Assembly (NCBI GenBank): GCA_018780035.1
Contig: JADMKE010000058.1
Location: 1 to 47,009, forward strand
Reading direction: 5' to 3'
DNA length: 47,009 nucleotides
Origin: Candidatus Sericytochromatia bacterium
Lineage (GTDB): Bacteria; Cyanobacteriota; Sericytochromatia; UBA7694
Part shown: positions 33,700 to 40,606 of the stretch, one piece after another
How positions within the stretch are numbered: the first letter of the stretch is position 1
Layout: every line of letters begins with the position of its first letter
Position numbers and translations under genes: made by a program
The notes under the pieces: model-generated
The model's input: the letters and a program-made list of their open reading frames with translations, nothing else
Database searches by the model: none
What the model was told of the DNA's origin: nothing

Positions 33700-35442
33700 T
33701 TAGATTCCATCCTCCTCCATTTCACCATCATCGTCAAAGTCGTATTCACTGCGGATCTGCTGGAAGACCTCTTCAACAACTGCCAATTGGGTGTTGACCT
33801 GGGCATCAATCGTGCCTGAGTTGGTTTCAATATGACAGCCACCGCGCTCAATTGAGTAGTGACCCGTGATAATAAAGTCCTGAACGTCCGGCAGCAATTT
33901 GCGGAAGAATTCCTGTTTGGGCAAGACCAAATCGAGATCGAGGGGGTTGACCTTGATGATGACTTTTTCGAGGTCGCTGACCTTGCCAATCGCACGCTCG
34001 ACACTCTTGAGCACGATTTCGGGCTTCATCGCCAATTCGTCTTGAATCACTTCGCGGGAAATTTCGAGAGCCAGCTTGATCAGCTTGTCTTCGTTTTGTT
34101 TGACGGCCACAGGGAAAGCAGCATGTAGCTTGTTGAGGGCATTGGTGGTTTCCATGAGCAATTGGGCGTTTTCTTTGATCGCTTCTTCGCGACCCTCTTG
34201 ATAGCCCACATTGAAACCATCCTGGGTGGCTGCTTCGACGATTTCTTGGTGAGACTGCTCTGCCGCTTCGATAATACGTGCCGACTCCATATTGGCCTCG
34301 GAAATAATCCGCTCGGCTTCGGCTTGGGCCTCTTGGGCCATGAGTTCGACCTGGGCTTCGGCTTCCTGCAGCATCTGCTGAGCCTGTTCCTGTTGGCCGT
34401 AGGCATCTTGAACGATGCGGGCATGTTCGGCTTCAGCTTCCTGAATCATCATCAGGGATTTGTCGTAGGCCTCGTTCAGAATCGATTCGCGCTGCGAAAT
34501 GATCTGGTTGGCCGCTTTGATAAATTCGTTGTCTTCGTTCAGCGATTTTTTGTATTCCTGAACCGTCGAAGAAATATACTCTTCGGCTTCGAGCATCATG
34601 CTTTCGCGCTGCTCGTGAATCGAATTTTCGACGTACTCTTCGACGTTGGCCAACATCTGAGCCCGTTCGTCTTCAAGGTCCTGTTGGAGTTTTTCGGTGT
34701 GGTGCCAAGCCAGATTCTCGATATAGTCGGCAATGTCTTGGAAGATCTTTTCAAAATCAAGCTCAGCGGCTTGGGGAGAATTGCGCAGGCTGTCTAAAGC
34801 TTCGCTGACGAGACGTTGTTTTTCTTCGGCAGAGACAAACGAAAGTTGCTCTTTGGATTGTTCTTTAAAGGCGGACTTTTGTTCGTCCATCATCCGTTTG
34901 ACTTTGTCGTCCAAACGGGTCAACATCGTATTGCGTTTTTGGGCGGCCCAAGCAGAAGCAGCTTCTTGGCCCGACTCATCATCGGGAGTGGACATGGCCG
35001 CAAAATCTTTTAAATAAGCGGGCTCTTCTTCTGTGCCCTCTTCCATCCCCGTTTCATCGTAAAAGCCTTCATCAACGGGGGTTTCTTCGTAAGTTTCTTC
35101 GTAAAAATCTTCTTGATAACCGCTGTCATAGCCAGTTTCATCGGTCTGGGCAAAAGAGGCCGAGCCGCCCACCGTGATAGGTTCACCCAAAGTCACTTCT
35201 GTGTCTGCGTTGGTAAAAAAGACAACGCCAGCCATATTGTCGGTCAGGAGGTCGAGAGAATCAAAATCAAAGTCGATACCTTCGCCACCAATAATAATCG
35301 GAGCGGCAAAGTCTACCTGACGACCAGCGCGATAATAGGACTCACTTTCGCTATAAGCGCCATCTTCTCCCTCTTCAAGAAGATACTCCTCGTCCTCTTC
35401 GAGGGTGAGATATTCAACATCTGCTGCTTTGAGGAGACCCAT
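33700..35442 (-). CDS. fliH: Oversized FliH-like stator protein
   Basis: A 580-residue protein. The last 220 residues are FliH/SctL: NVGYQEGREEAIKENAQLL, LALEISREVIQDELAMKPEIV, IIKVNPLDLDLVLP and GGCHIETNSGTIDAQVNTQLAVVEEVF. FliH is usually about 200-300 residues; here a long Ala/Glu/Gln coiled coil (about 190-400) and an acidic N-terminus (EEDEEYLLEEGEDGAYSESE, later many EE/YE repeats) are added. FliH tethers FliI to the export gate and C-ring. The ATG at 35442 has GGTGG about 9 bases upstream. It is the first gene of the fliH-fliI unit. The acidic head could be a cargo or rotor contact (inference). Confidence 0.88.
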   Translation of the reverse strand: MGLLKAADVEYLTLEEDEEYLLEEGEDGAYSESESYYRAGRQVDFAAPIIIGGEGIDFDFDSLDLLTDNMAGVVFFTNADTEVTLGEPITVGGSASFAQTDETGYDSGYQEDFYEETYEETPVDEGFYDETGMEEGTEEEPAYLKDFAAMSTPDDESGQEAASAWAAQKRNTMLTRLDDKVKRMMDEQKSAFKEQSKEQLSFVSAEEKQRLVSEALDSLRNSPQAAELDFEKIFQDIADYIENLAWHHTEKLQQDLEDERAQMLANVEEYVENSIHEQRESMMLEAEEYISSTVQEYKKSLNEDNEFIKAANQIISQRESILNEAYDKSLMMIQEAEAEHARIVQDAYGQQEQAQQMLQEAEAQVELMAQEAQAEAERIISEANMESARIIEAAEQSHQEIVEAATQDGFNVGYQEGREEAIKENAQLLMETTNALNKLHAAFPVAVKQNEDKLIKLALEISREVIQDELAMKPEIVLKSVERAIGKVSDLEKVIIKVNPLDLDLVLPKQEFFRKLLPDVQDFIITGHYSIERGGCHIETNSGTIDAQVNTQLAVVEEVFQQIRSEYDFDDDGEMEEDGI

Positions 35443-35575
35443 TCATCCAACCACCTTTTTTGTTAAATTCAAGCATATAATTGGCCCAAAAGATGTGAAG
35501 CTGTCTACAGATGCCCACAATCCCAAACGGATCGAAAGCGCAATCCGTATCAACACACGATGCAACACTCAGTGT

Positions 35576-35620
35576 CTTCACGCGCAACGCCTTCACGCGC
35601 CACGTCTTCACGCATTACCG
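35576..35620. repeat. Three 15-bp tandem repeats
   Basis: CTTCACGCGCAACGC, CTTCACGCGCCACGT and CTTCACGCATTACCG follow one another without a gap. They lie in the putative 5' leader of fliH. Confidence 0.75.
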
Positions 35621-35659
35621 GTACGGAAAATATGCCTGAGTTTAAATCTTCAGAGGATC

Positions 35660-35665
35660 ATTATA
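35660..35665 (-). promoter_or_regulatory. -10 box, candidate fliH promoter
   Basis: A perfect TATAAT on the minus strand (plus-strand ATTATA), with only a poor -35 match (TTAAGC) 17 bp away. Its leader of about 210 nt contrasts with the leaderless genes in the window. Confidence 0.4.
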
Positions 35666-35739
35666 TCATAAAGATTTTTAAGGCTTAAGCGGGGGTTTGA
35701 GAGAAAAACAGCCAAACTTTTAGAACGGCCAAGCGGGAT

Positions 35740-36276
35740 CTATTCAGCGTATTTATCGACCTGAAAACGGAAGAGTGAAATGGGCTCCCCGGGCCGAATG
35801 CCGGCTTTGTACATGGCATGGCTCACCTGCTCTTGAACTGTGCGAATACTTTCAATACCAGGTAAAAGCAATCCCCGTCGCCCAGCATGGGTCACAATCA
35901 CACCATAGAGATCAACATTGAGTTGCTCTAAACCCGAGATCGGTTCAGGCTCATGCAAAACACTGACTTCGTAAGTCAGCCCAGGCAATTCAGGTTCAGA
36001 CACGGGTCGAAATCGGGGGTCTCTTACAGCCGCAGACACGGCATTTTGCCGGGTTTCTTCAAGTACATTGGATTGAGTCGGAGCAATTGTGCCAATACAC
36101 CCCCGCAACTCACGCAGAGAACCCGGAGAGTGATACAAAGTGACAAAGACCCCCGCCTGCTGAGAGCGAAAAGCAGGCAGTAGATCAACCGGCAAATCAG
36201 GCAAAACACCGTTTTTAATATAGGTCTCAACCGTCAAGCGAGCCAAAAGAGGCAGGGAGTCAGGCATCGTAGTCAT
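35740..36276 (-). CDS. amrA: AMMECR1-domain protein (AmmeMemoRadiSam protein A)
   Basis: A 178-residue AMMECR1 family protein, with the diagnostic ELRGCIGTI motif followed by VLEETRQNAVSAAVRDPRFRPVSEPEL and VIVTHAGRRGLLLPGIESI. In many bacteria it is encoded with a Memo protein and a radical SAM enzyme (AmmeMemoRadiSam); neither lies next to it. The molecular function of the family is not settled. The ATG at 36276 (or MPDS three codons later) has no Shine-Dalgarno sequence; TATTAA at 36288-36283 sits 6 bases before, possibly another leaderless promoter. A terminator of the small upstream ORF separates the two genes. Confidence 0.92.
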   Translation of the reverse strand: MTTMPDSLPLLARLTVETYIKNGVLPDLPVDLLPAFRSQQAGVFVTLYHSPGSLRELRGCIGTIAPTQSNVLEETRQNAVSAAVRDPRFRPVSEPELPGLTYEVSVLHEPEPISGLEQLNVDLYGVIVTHAGRRGLLLPGIESIRTVQEQVSHAMYKAGIRPGEPISLFRFQVDKYAE

Positions 36277-36287
36277 GCAATTTTAAT

Positions 36288-36309
36288 AAAAAGCCTCAAA
36301 CGGCTTTTT
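36288..36309 (-). terminator. Terminator overlapping the small ORF's stop
   Basis: GGCTTTTT (36302-36309) and AAAAAGCC (36288-36295) form a perfect 8-bp stem. The TGA of the 55-residue ORF lies in the loop, and the stem is followed on the minus strand by T-rich TATTAAAATT. Confidence 0.7.
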
Positions 36310-36463
36310 TGCTGCGGCGGCGCCGTTGTTTGAGCTCACAATCAGCGATTTGGGCCAGCTCTTGCAGATGGCGCAGGCGATCCTCCTTGATCTGATCGGC
36401 GTAAATTTCTTTTTCAATCCGCCGTTGATGAAATTCACGAATCACCTGTTCAAACGTAGTCAT
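36296..36463 (-). CDS. Small charged helical protein, 55 residues
   Basis: An ORF running from ATG at 36463 to TGA at 36296, MTTFEQVIREFHQRRIEK... to ...ELKQRRRRSKKAV. It is very rich in Arg, Lys, Glu and Gln and predicted helical, with a strongly basic C-terminus (KQRRRRSKK), which could bind nucleic acid. I recognise no family. Support: GAGG about 11 bases before the ATG, a precise intrinsic terminator at its stop, and an upstream CRP-like palindrome at 36522-36537. It is convincing as a real small gene because the whole transcription unit fits it. Confidence 0.6.
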   Translation of the reverse strand: MTTFEQVIREFHQRRIEKEIYADQIKEDRLRHLQELAQIADCELKQRRRRSKKAV

Positions 36464-36521
36464 GGCTATGCATCCTCTACTGTCGGTATAAAACCATTGT
36501 ACCCAGCCTAAGCAGATTCGG

Positions 36522-36537
36522 TGTGAGCTGGCTCACA
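36522..36537. promoter_or_regulatory. CRP/FNR-family operator, TGTGA-N6-TCACA
   Basis: TGTGA (36522-36526), six bases GCTGGC, then TCACA (36533-36537): the exact core of a CRP-type site. Symmetry extends outward to 10-bp arms, CGGTGTGAGC and GCTCACACCG (36519-36540). It lies about 65 bases upstream of the small ORF. A plus-strand hairpin without a T run is the alternative reading. Confidence 0.55.
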
Positions 36538-36592
36538 CCGGCTTACAAATCTGTTTTGCGTGTGTTTTTCAATTGTCCGATACAAACGTTAA

Positions 36593-36632
36593 AAGCCCCC
36601 ACCAGTCTGCATTAGCAAGACCAACAGGGGCT
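36593..36632 (-). terminator. Terminator of the ferredoxin gene
   Basis: Read on the minus strand, AGCCCC pairs with GGGGCT over an imperfect inner stem, and TTTTAACG follows. It starts about 20 bases past the ferredoxin stop. Confidence 0.6.
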
Positions 36633-36651
36633 TATTACTCAAGACGAAATT

Positions 36652-36894
36652 TTATTTACTAAAATAATCAGCGTTGATTTGGATATAGTCTTGCTGATCT
36701 TCGGGCACATCTTCTTCAGGGAAAATGGCTTCTACCGGGCAGACAGGACCACAAGCACCACAATCGATGCACTCATCGGGATTGATATAGTATTGGTTGG
36801 CATTATCATCCGAGTGAATACAATCCACCGGACAGACTTCCACACAAGCGGCGTCTTTGGTATCTACACAGGGGAACGTAATAATGTATGCCAT
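36652..36894 (-). CDS. Seven-iron-type ferredoxin
   Basis: An 80-residue ferredoxin with two cluster motifs. CVDTKDAACVEVCPVDCIH has the C-x7-C-x3-C-P form of the 3Fe-4S or 4Fe-4S site of FdxA-type ferredoxins. CIDCGACGPVCPVEAI is a classical 4Fe-4S CX2CX2CX3CP motif. It is soluble, acidic (PEEDVPEDQQDYIQIN) and low-potential. GAGGAG lies 8 bases before the ATG at 36894. It is a monocistronic gene closed by a terminator. Candidate clients are the radical SAM enzyme or other redox proteins, but no link is shown by the context. Confidence 0.95.
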   Translation of the reverse strand: MAYIITFPCVDTKDAACVEVCPVDCIHSDDNANQYYINPDECIDCGACGPVCPVEAIFPEEDVPEDQQDYIQINADYFSK

Positions 36895-37044
36895 TCAGTT
36901 ATCTCCTCGTTTTTCTATGACGGTATGCATTTTTATTCATTGCGCTTTTATGATTTCAAGCGGCTTTTACTATTCAGAGCGGCGCCTTTAATGAGAACCG
37001 GTCAAATAAAATTAGCTAAATTAAGACCAGTATAATCAGGAGCC

Positions 37045-37078
37045 ACAAGAGAGGCAGTACAAGAGAGGCAGTACAAGA
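37045..37078. repeat. Tandem 14-bp repeat
   Basis: ACAAGAGAGGCAGT occurs twice in tandem, followed by a partial copy ACAAGA. The two full copies are identical. Confidence 0.75.
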
Positions 37079-37202
37079 CAGCCAAGCTTACGGATGACAT
37101 ATTACTACACAACGGCCGGTCTGTACACCAGCTTAATCAGATAAAATGAGGCCAAAATCGGGCCACCTCATTCACGGCCTGAGAAGCCCAAGCGCAAAAA
37201 GC

Positions 37203-37208
37203 TATAAT
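37203..37208 (+). promoter_or_regulatory. -10 box of a leaderless promoter
   Basis: A perfect TATAAT ending 6 bases before the ATG at 37215, with no Shine-Dalgarno sequence. It has the same layout as at 6008 and 9486. Confidence 0.6.
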
Positions 37209-37214
37209 ACAGAC

Positions 37215-38204
37215 ATGAGCAATGAACGTTTTTACCTGCTTTTCCGCCAGGTCTTTCTGGAGGTTGAACAGGTGCTGCGCCAGTGGCAGATGGACACCGC
37301 CCAAAGCCGCCAATTGAATGCAGCCTTGGATAAATTGCGGCGCGATTTTTTTTCAGACAAGGTCTTTCCGGCCCTGATTGGCCCCTGGTTGGCTTGGCAA
37401 GCCCTGCATTCAGAGAGTCAGACGTATGCATTGGCCACGCTGGGAGCCGCACATACGCTCTTTTACGCCTTCCTCGATTTGACTGACGATGTCGAGGACA
37501 ACGAATTATCCGCAACCGATTGGCCCCCTGGCTCAGAACCTGTGGCGATCAACACAGGCACAGGCCTCTTGTTTTTGTCTTTGCTGGCACTGGAGCGTTT
37601 GAGCAAACAAGGCGTGTCTGATGAGATGATCGCACACCTGCGCTTGATGTTCTGTCAAGCGGGCTGGTCTCTCACGGCAGGTCAACACCGCGATCTCATC
37701 TCCCCCCAGGGGGTGTTTAAAAGCCCTGATGATGCCATTCTGACCATGAAACTCAAAACAGGCACCTCGGTCAAACTCTATTTTCAGACAGCCGCTCACC
37801 TGGCTGGTGCTTCAGCCAAAGTCGAAGCTTGTTTTGCCCAATTGGGCGAAGAAATTGGGATTATGTCGCAAATGCGGGGGGACTACTTGAATATTTGGGA
37901 GTATCTGCCCAGCAGCGATCTCAGCAATCGCTGTCAAACCCTGCCTGTCTTAATTGGTCTGGAGCAATTGTCGGGGGCAGATCGCGAAACCCTGCTCACA
38001 GCCCTCGAAAAAGCCGATCAGGATCAAGCCGCCCACACGGTGATCCGCTACCTTTTAGACAAATGTCAGTGCCGTCGACACCTCAATCGCTATTTGGAAG
38101 AGCATCTGCTCAAAGCCCGAACCCATCTGAAAGAACTGGCCGAAGCGGGCGTCCAGATTGAAGAATTGGACTTGTTTTTGGCACGCATAAAACCCATCGA
38201 TTAG
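37215..38204 (+). CDS. Polyprenyl-synthase-like protein with an altered second motif
   Basis: A 329-residue class I isoprenoid-fold protein. The first Asp motif is intact, DLTDDVEDNE (D91, D92, D95), as is TAGQHRDL (about 154-161). The KLKTG-x-x-x-KLYF segment lies at the usual place. The second motif, normally DDxxD, reads MRGDYLNIW (G222, D223, N226), so two of three Asp are lost; ComQ-like and other divergent members also depart from the consensus here. It may still make prenyl diphosphates or may have changed substrate. The ATG at 37215 is chosen; the frame opens at 37146 but the TATAAT lies between. The UbiA-like gene in the window could use its product (inference). Confidence 0.8.
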   Translation: MSNERFYLLFRQVFLEVEQVLRQWQMDTAQSRQLNAALDKLRRDFFSDKVFPALIGPWLAWQALHSESQTYALATLGAAHTLFYAFLDLTDDVEDNELSATDWPPGSEPVAINTGTGLLFLSLLALERLSKQGVSDEMIAHLRLMFCQAGWSLTAGQHRDLISPQGVFKSPDDAILTMKLKTGTSVKLYFQTAAHLAGASAKVEACFAQLGEEIGIMSQMRGDYLNIWEYLPSSDLSNRCQTLPVLIGLEQLSGADRETLLTALEKADQDQAAHTVIRYLLDKCQCRRHLNRYLEEHLLKARTHLKELAEAGVQIEELDLFLARIKPID

Positions 38205-38225
38205 AATTGCCTCCCCAATAAATCG

Positions 38226-38251
38226 AGCCCCTGCATCTGGATGCAGGGGCT
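38226..38251. terminator. Perfect hairpin terminator between convergent genes
   Basis: AGCCCCTGCAT (38226-38236), loop CTGG, ATGCAGGGGCT (38241-38251): an 11-bp perfect stem. T runs are poor on both sides (the minus strand gives TCGATTTATT). It lies between the stops of the prenyl-synthase-like and Fe-S genes. Confidence 0.65.
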
Positions 38252-38274
38252 TGCAAATGAAGACCGAAAGTCTG

Positions 38275-40422
38275 TTAGACCTGAGGGCCGACTGGCGCAT
38301 CCACCTGGACAGCGTCTGCGAGGATCTCAGCAATATCGCGCACCTTGACGGTATCGCCCTTGCTGTGGTCATTGACCCCATCCTGAATCATGGTTTTGCA
38401 GAAAGGGCAGCCCACGGCCACCAACTCGGCACCGGTATCCAAGGCCTGTTTGGTGCGGGCAATATTGACACGGGTGCCCGTGTTTTCTTCTTTCCACATC
38501 TGGCCGCCGCCAGCGCCACAACAGAAGCTGGTCTTGCGGTTTTGCTTCATTTCGACCTGGGGCAAGCCCACCGCCGCAATCAGCTCACGGGGCTGGTCAT
38601 AGACATCGTTGTGGCGCCCAAGATAACAGGGATCGTGGAAAGTGGTCAGGTGTTGGGCGGTTTCGGTATTGACCCGCAACTTGCCACTGAGAATCAACTC
38701 CTGCAACAGCTCGGTGTGGTGTTTGACCTCATAATGGCCGCCAAAATCGGGGAACTCGTTTTTGATCGTGTGGAAACAATGGGGGCACGACGTAACGACA
38801 TGTTTGACGCCGTATTCATTCATGACCTCGACGTTCTCAGCAGCCATGGACTGGGCCAAAAACTCATTGCCACAGCGGCGGGCGGGATCGCCACAGCATT
38901 TTTCCTCTTTGCCCAAGATCGCAAAGCGCATACCTGCGGCCTGCATCAGCTTAGAAAACGCGGTGGCAACCTTTTTGGCATTGTCGTCGTAAGAACCGGC
39001 ACAACCGACCCAATAGAGCACATCAATTTCGTTGATGTCTTCAATTTGAGACAGCGTTTTGACTTCCAGGCCTTTGGCCCAGTCGGCACGGGTAGATTGG
39101 GCCTGGCCCCACGGATTGCCCTGGCGCTCCAAATTGTTGAAGAGCGTGGTGAATTCCGAGGGAAATTCTTCGGCTTCCATGAGTTGGTGCTGACGCATAC
39201 CCACGATGTCGACAATATGTTCAATGCCCATCGGGCACACTTCCATACAGCCGCCACAGGTGGTACACGACCAGAGTGCGTCTTCTGTCATGACGTGACC
39301 CACCAACGGGGTCTGCGACTTTTCACCCTTGAGCAATTTGTCTTTTTCGTCGCTGATCAGGTGCTTCATGTTCACGATCATCCACTTGGGCGACAGCTCT
39401 TTGCCGGTGGCATTGGCCGGGCAGACATCGTCACAACGGCCACATTCAATACAGGCAAAGGTATCCAACACATTTTTCCAAGACAGATCGTGCAGGTATT
39501 GGATGCCGCCCATGCTCATATCGTCATCATCGGCATCTTCATTTTCGAGCATGGCCATCAGGTCTTTTTTCTTGTCGACCTTGCCATAAGATTTCTGGCG
39601 TTTGAAATAGAGGTTGATCGGGCCTGCCACCAAATGCAAATGTTTGGAGAAGGGGATATAACAGGCAAAGCCCAAGACACAGAGGATATGCACCCACCAG
39701 GAGAGGTGGTAGAGCACGACCTGGGCCATCTCAGGCAAATGCAATTGAAACAGCACCCAACCAGTGGCAGAACTAAAGGGCCGAAACAATTCAAAGTTAA
39801 AGCTGGAATTGGCTTTTTGCACCCAGACCATCGCCAGACCTTCGGTGCTCAGGTAAGAGAGCATCAACAGGGTAATAAAACAGATCGTGATCAGGGATTC
39901 CAGCCAGGGATTGTCGCGGGACTCTTGATTGACCAGGATATTCTGGTTTTCGGGCGGGGGATACAGGGCTTTGGGTTTCATGACATAGCGGCGATAGCCC
40001 AAAGAGACAATACCCAGCAGCACCAAAATGGCAAAGCCATCCGCCACAAAGGCATACCCCTGATCGAGCACGGGGCTGATCAATTTGAGCAGGGAAAATT
40101 CCACATCGTTGGTATAAAGACGCAAAACATGGTGGGTGGTCGCCAATAAAAAGGCAAAAAAGCCCACAAAGACAAAGGTGTGCATCAGGCCCACAATCGG
40201 ACGCATGCCGCGAAGGGCCCAGTAAAAGACATCGTAAACAGTGCCCCAAAGGCGTTTGGGCAAATCATCGGGCTCAGGATGGCGGTTTTCGGCTTGGCCA
40301 ATTTGGACCAATTGGTATTTGATCGAAGTACCGTAAGCGGAAAGACCGATCAATCCCAGCATGACCACTGTATACAGGGCCATTTCAAGCGGCCCAAAGA
40401 AAATACTGTGAGAATGTTCCAT
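38275..40422 (-). CDS. Membrane ETF:(mena)quinone-oxidoreductase-like Fe-S protein (FadF/EMO type)
   Basis: A 715-residue membrane oxidoreductase. The N-terminal 270 residues have about five or six helices with His residues for b-type heme, like NarI. Two [4Fe-4S] motifs follow: CIECGRCDDVCP (324-335) and CTTCGGCMEVCP (386-397). Two CCG domains come next, C474 with CC509-510 and CPHC (546-549), then C599 with CC634-635 and CPFC. This architecture is that of heterodisulfide-reductase-related proteins such as FadF, which pass electrons from acyl-CoA dehydrogenases via ETF to menaquinone. No etfAB or dehydrogenase gene lies beside it. The ATG at 40422 has a weak Shine-Dalgarno sequence (GAGTG). 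It is a single-gene unit. Confidence 0.9.
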   Translation of the reverse strand: MEHSHSIFFGPLEMALYTVVMLGLIGLSAYGTSIKYQLVQIGQAENRHPEPDDLPKRLWGTVYDVFYWALRGMRPIVGLMHTFVFVGFFAFLLATTHHVLRLYTNDVEFSLLKLISPVLDQGYAFVADGFAILVLLGIVSLGYRRYVMKPKALYPPPENQNILVNQESRDNPWLESLITICFITLLMLSYLSTEGLAMVWVQKANSSFNFELFRPFSSATGWVLFQLHLPEMAQVVLYHLSWWVHILCVLGFACYIPFSKHLHLVAGPINLYFKRQKSYGKVDKKKDLMAMLENEDADDDDMSMGGIQYLHDLSWKNVLDTFACIECGRCDDVCPANATGKELSPKWMIVNMKHLISDEKDKLLKGEKSQTPLVGHVMTEDALWSCTTCGGCMEVCPMGIEHIVDIVGMRQHQLMEAEEFPSEFTTLFNNLERQGNPWGQAQSTRADWAKGLEVKTLSQIEDINEIDVLYWVGCAGSYDDNAKKVATAFSKLMQAAGMRFAILGKEEKCCGDPARRCGNEFLAQSMAAENVEVMNEYGVKHVVTSCPHCFHTIKNEFPDFGGHYEVKHHTELLQELILSGKLRVNTETAQHLTTFHDPCYLGRHNDVYDQPRELIAAVGLPQVEMKQNRKTSFCCGAGGGQMWKEENTGTRVNIARTKQALDTGAELVAVGCPFCKTMIQDGVNDHSKGDTVKVRDIAEILADAVQVDAPVGPQV

Positions 40423-40485
40423 TGGTTTATTTCACTCGTTTGTGTGTTTCAGAACCGGCTAGATAGCCAAGTGTTTTGAAGAATT

Positions 40486-40509
40486 ATTTGAACAACTAAA
40501 TTTGAACAA
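40486..40509. repeat. Direct repeats upstream of the Fe-S gene
   Basis: ATTTGAACAA occurs at 40486-40495 and at 40500-40509, a 14-bp period. It could be a direct-repeat operator in the promoter region of the minus-strand Fe-S gene. Confidence 0.5.
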
Positions 40510-40518
40510 TTTAAAAAT

Positions 40519-40546
40519 GATGAAAGAGTCATAAAGGTTCTTTCAT
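40519..40546 (-). terminator. Terminator of the kelch gene
   Basis: ATGAAAGA and TCTTTCAT are 8-bp arms around an 11-12 nt loop, followed on the minus strand by CATTTTT. It lies 60 bases past the kelch stop. Confidence 0.65.
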
Positions 40547-40606
40547 TTTATACACTGCGTCATCAGTCAATGTCAAATGATCAAAGCTCTTGAAGCAACC
40601 GCCCGG

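Larger units (their letters stand above)
35443..35739. other. Leader/intergenic region upstream of fliH
   Basis: 297 bases with no supported gene. They hold a minus-strand TATAAT (35665-35660), three 15-bp repeats (35576-35620), a small palindrome ACACT-C-AGTGT (35565-35575) and a TACCGGTA palindrome (35616-35623). If transcription starts near 35650, fliH has a leader of about 210 bases containing these repeats. Confidence 0.55.
36895..37214. other. Intergenic region ferredoxin/prenyl synthase
   Basis: 320 bases without a gene. They contain a TATAAT at 37031-37036, two and a half 14-bp tandem repeats (37045-37078), the inverted repeat AATGAGG/CCTCATT (37145-37151 and 37166-37172) and the leaderless-type TATAAT at 37203-37208. 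Confidence 0.55.

Noticed and set aside
34162..34797. 211-residue hydrophobic plus-strand frame
   Set aside because: Antisense of the FliH-like coiled coil; its Phe/Leu/Gly richness is the reverse complement of Glu/Gln/Ala codons.
38251..40149. 632-residue plus-strand open frame
   Set aside because: It lies wholly opposite the Fe-S oxidoreductase, whose motifs are unambiguous; it has a His/Gly-rich shadow composition and no domain.
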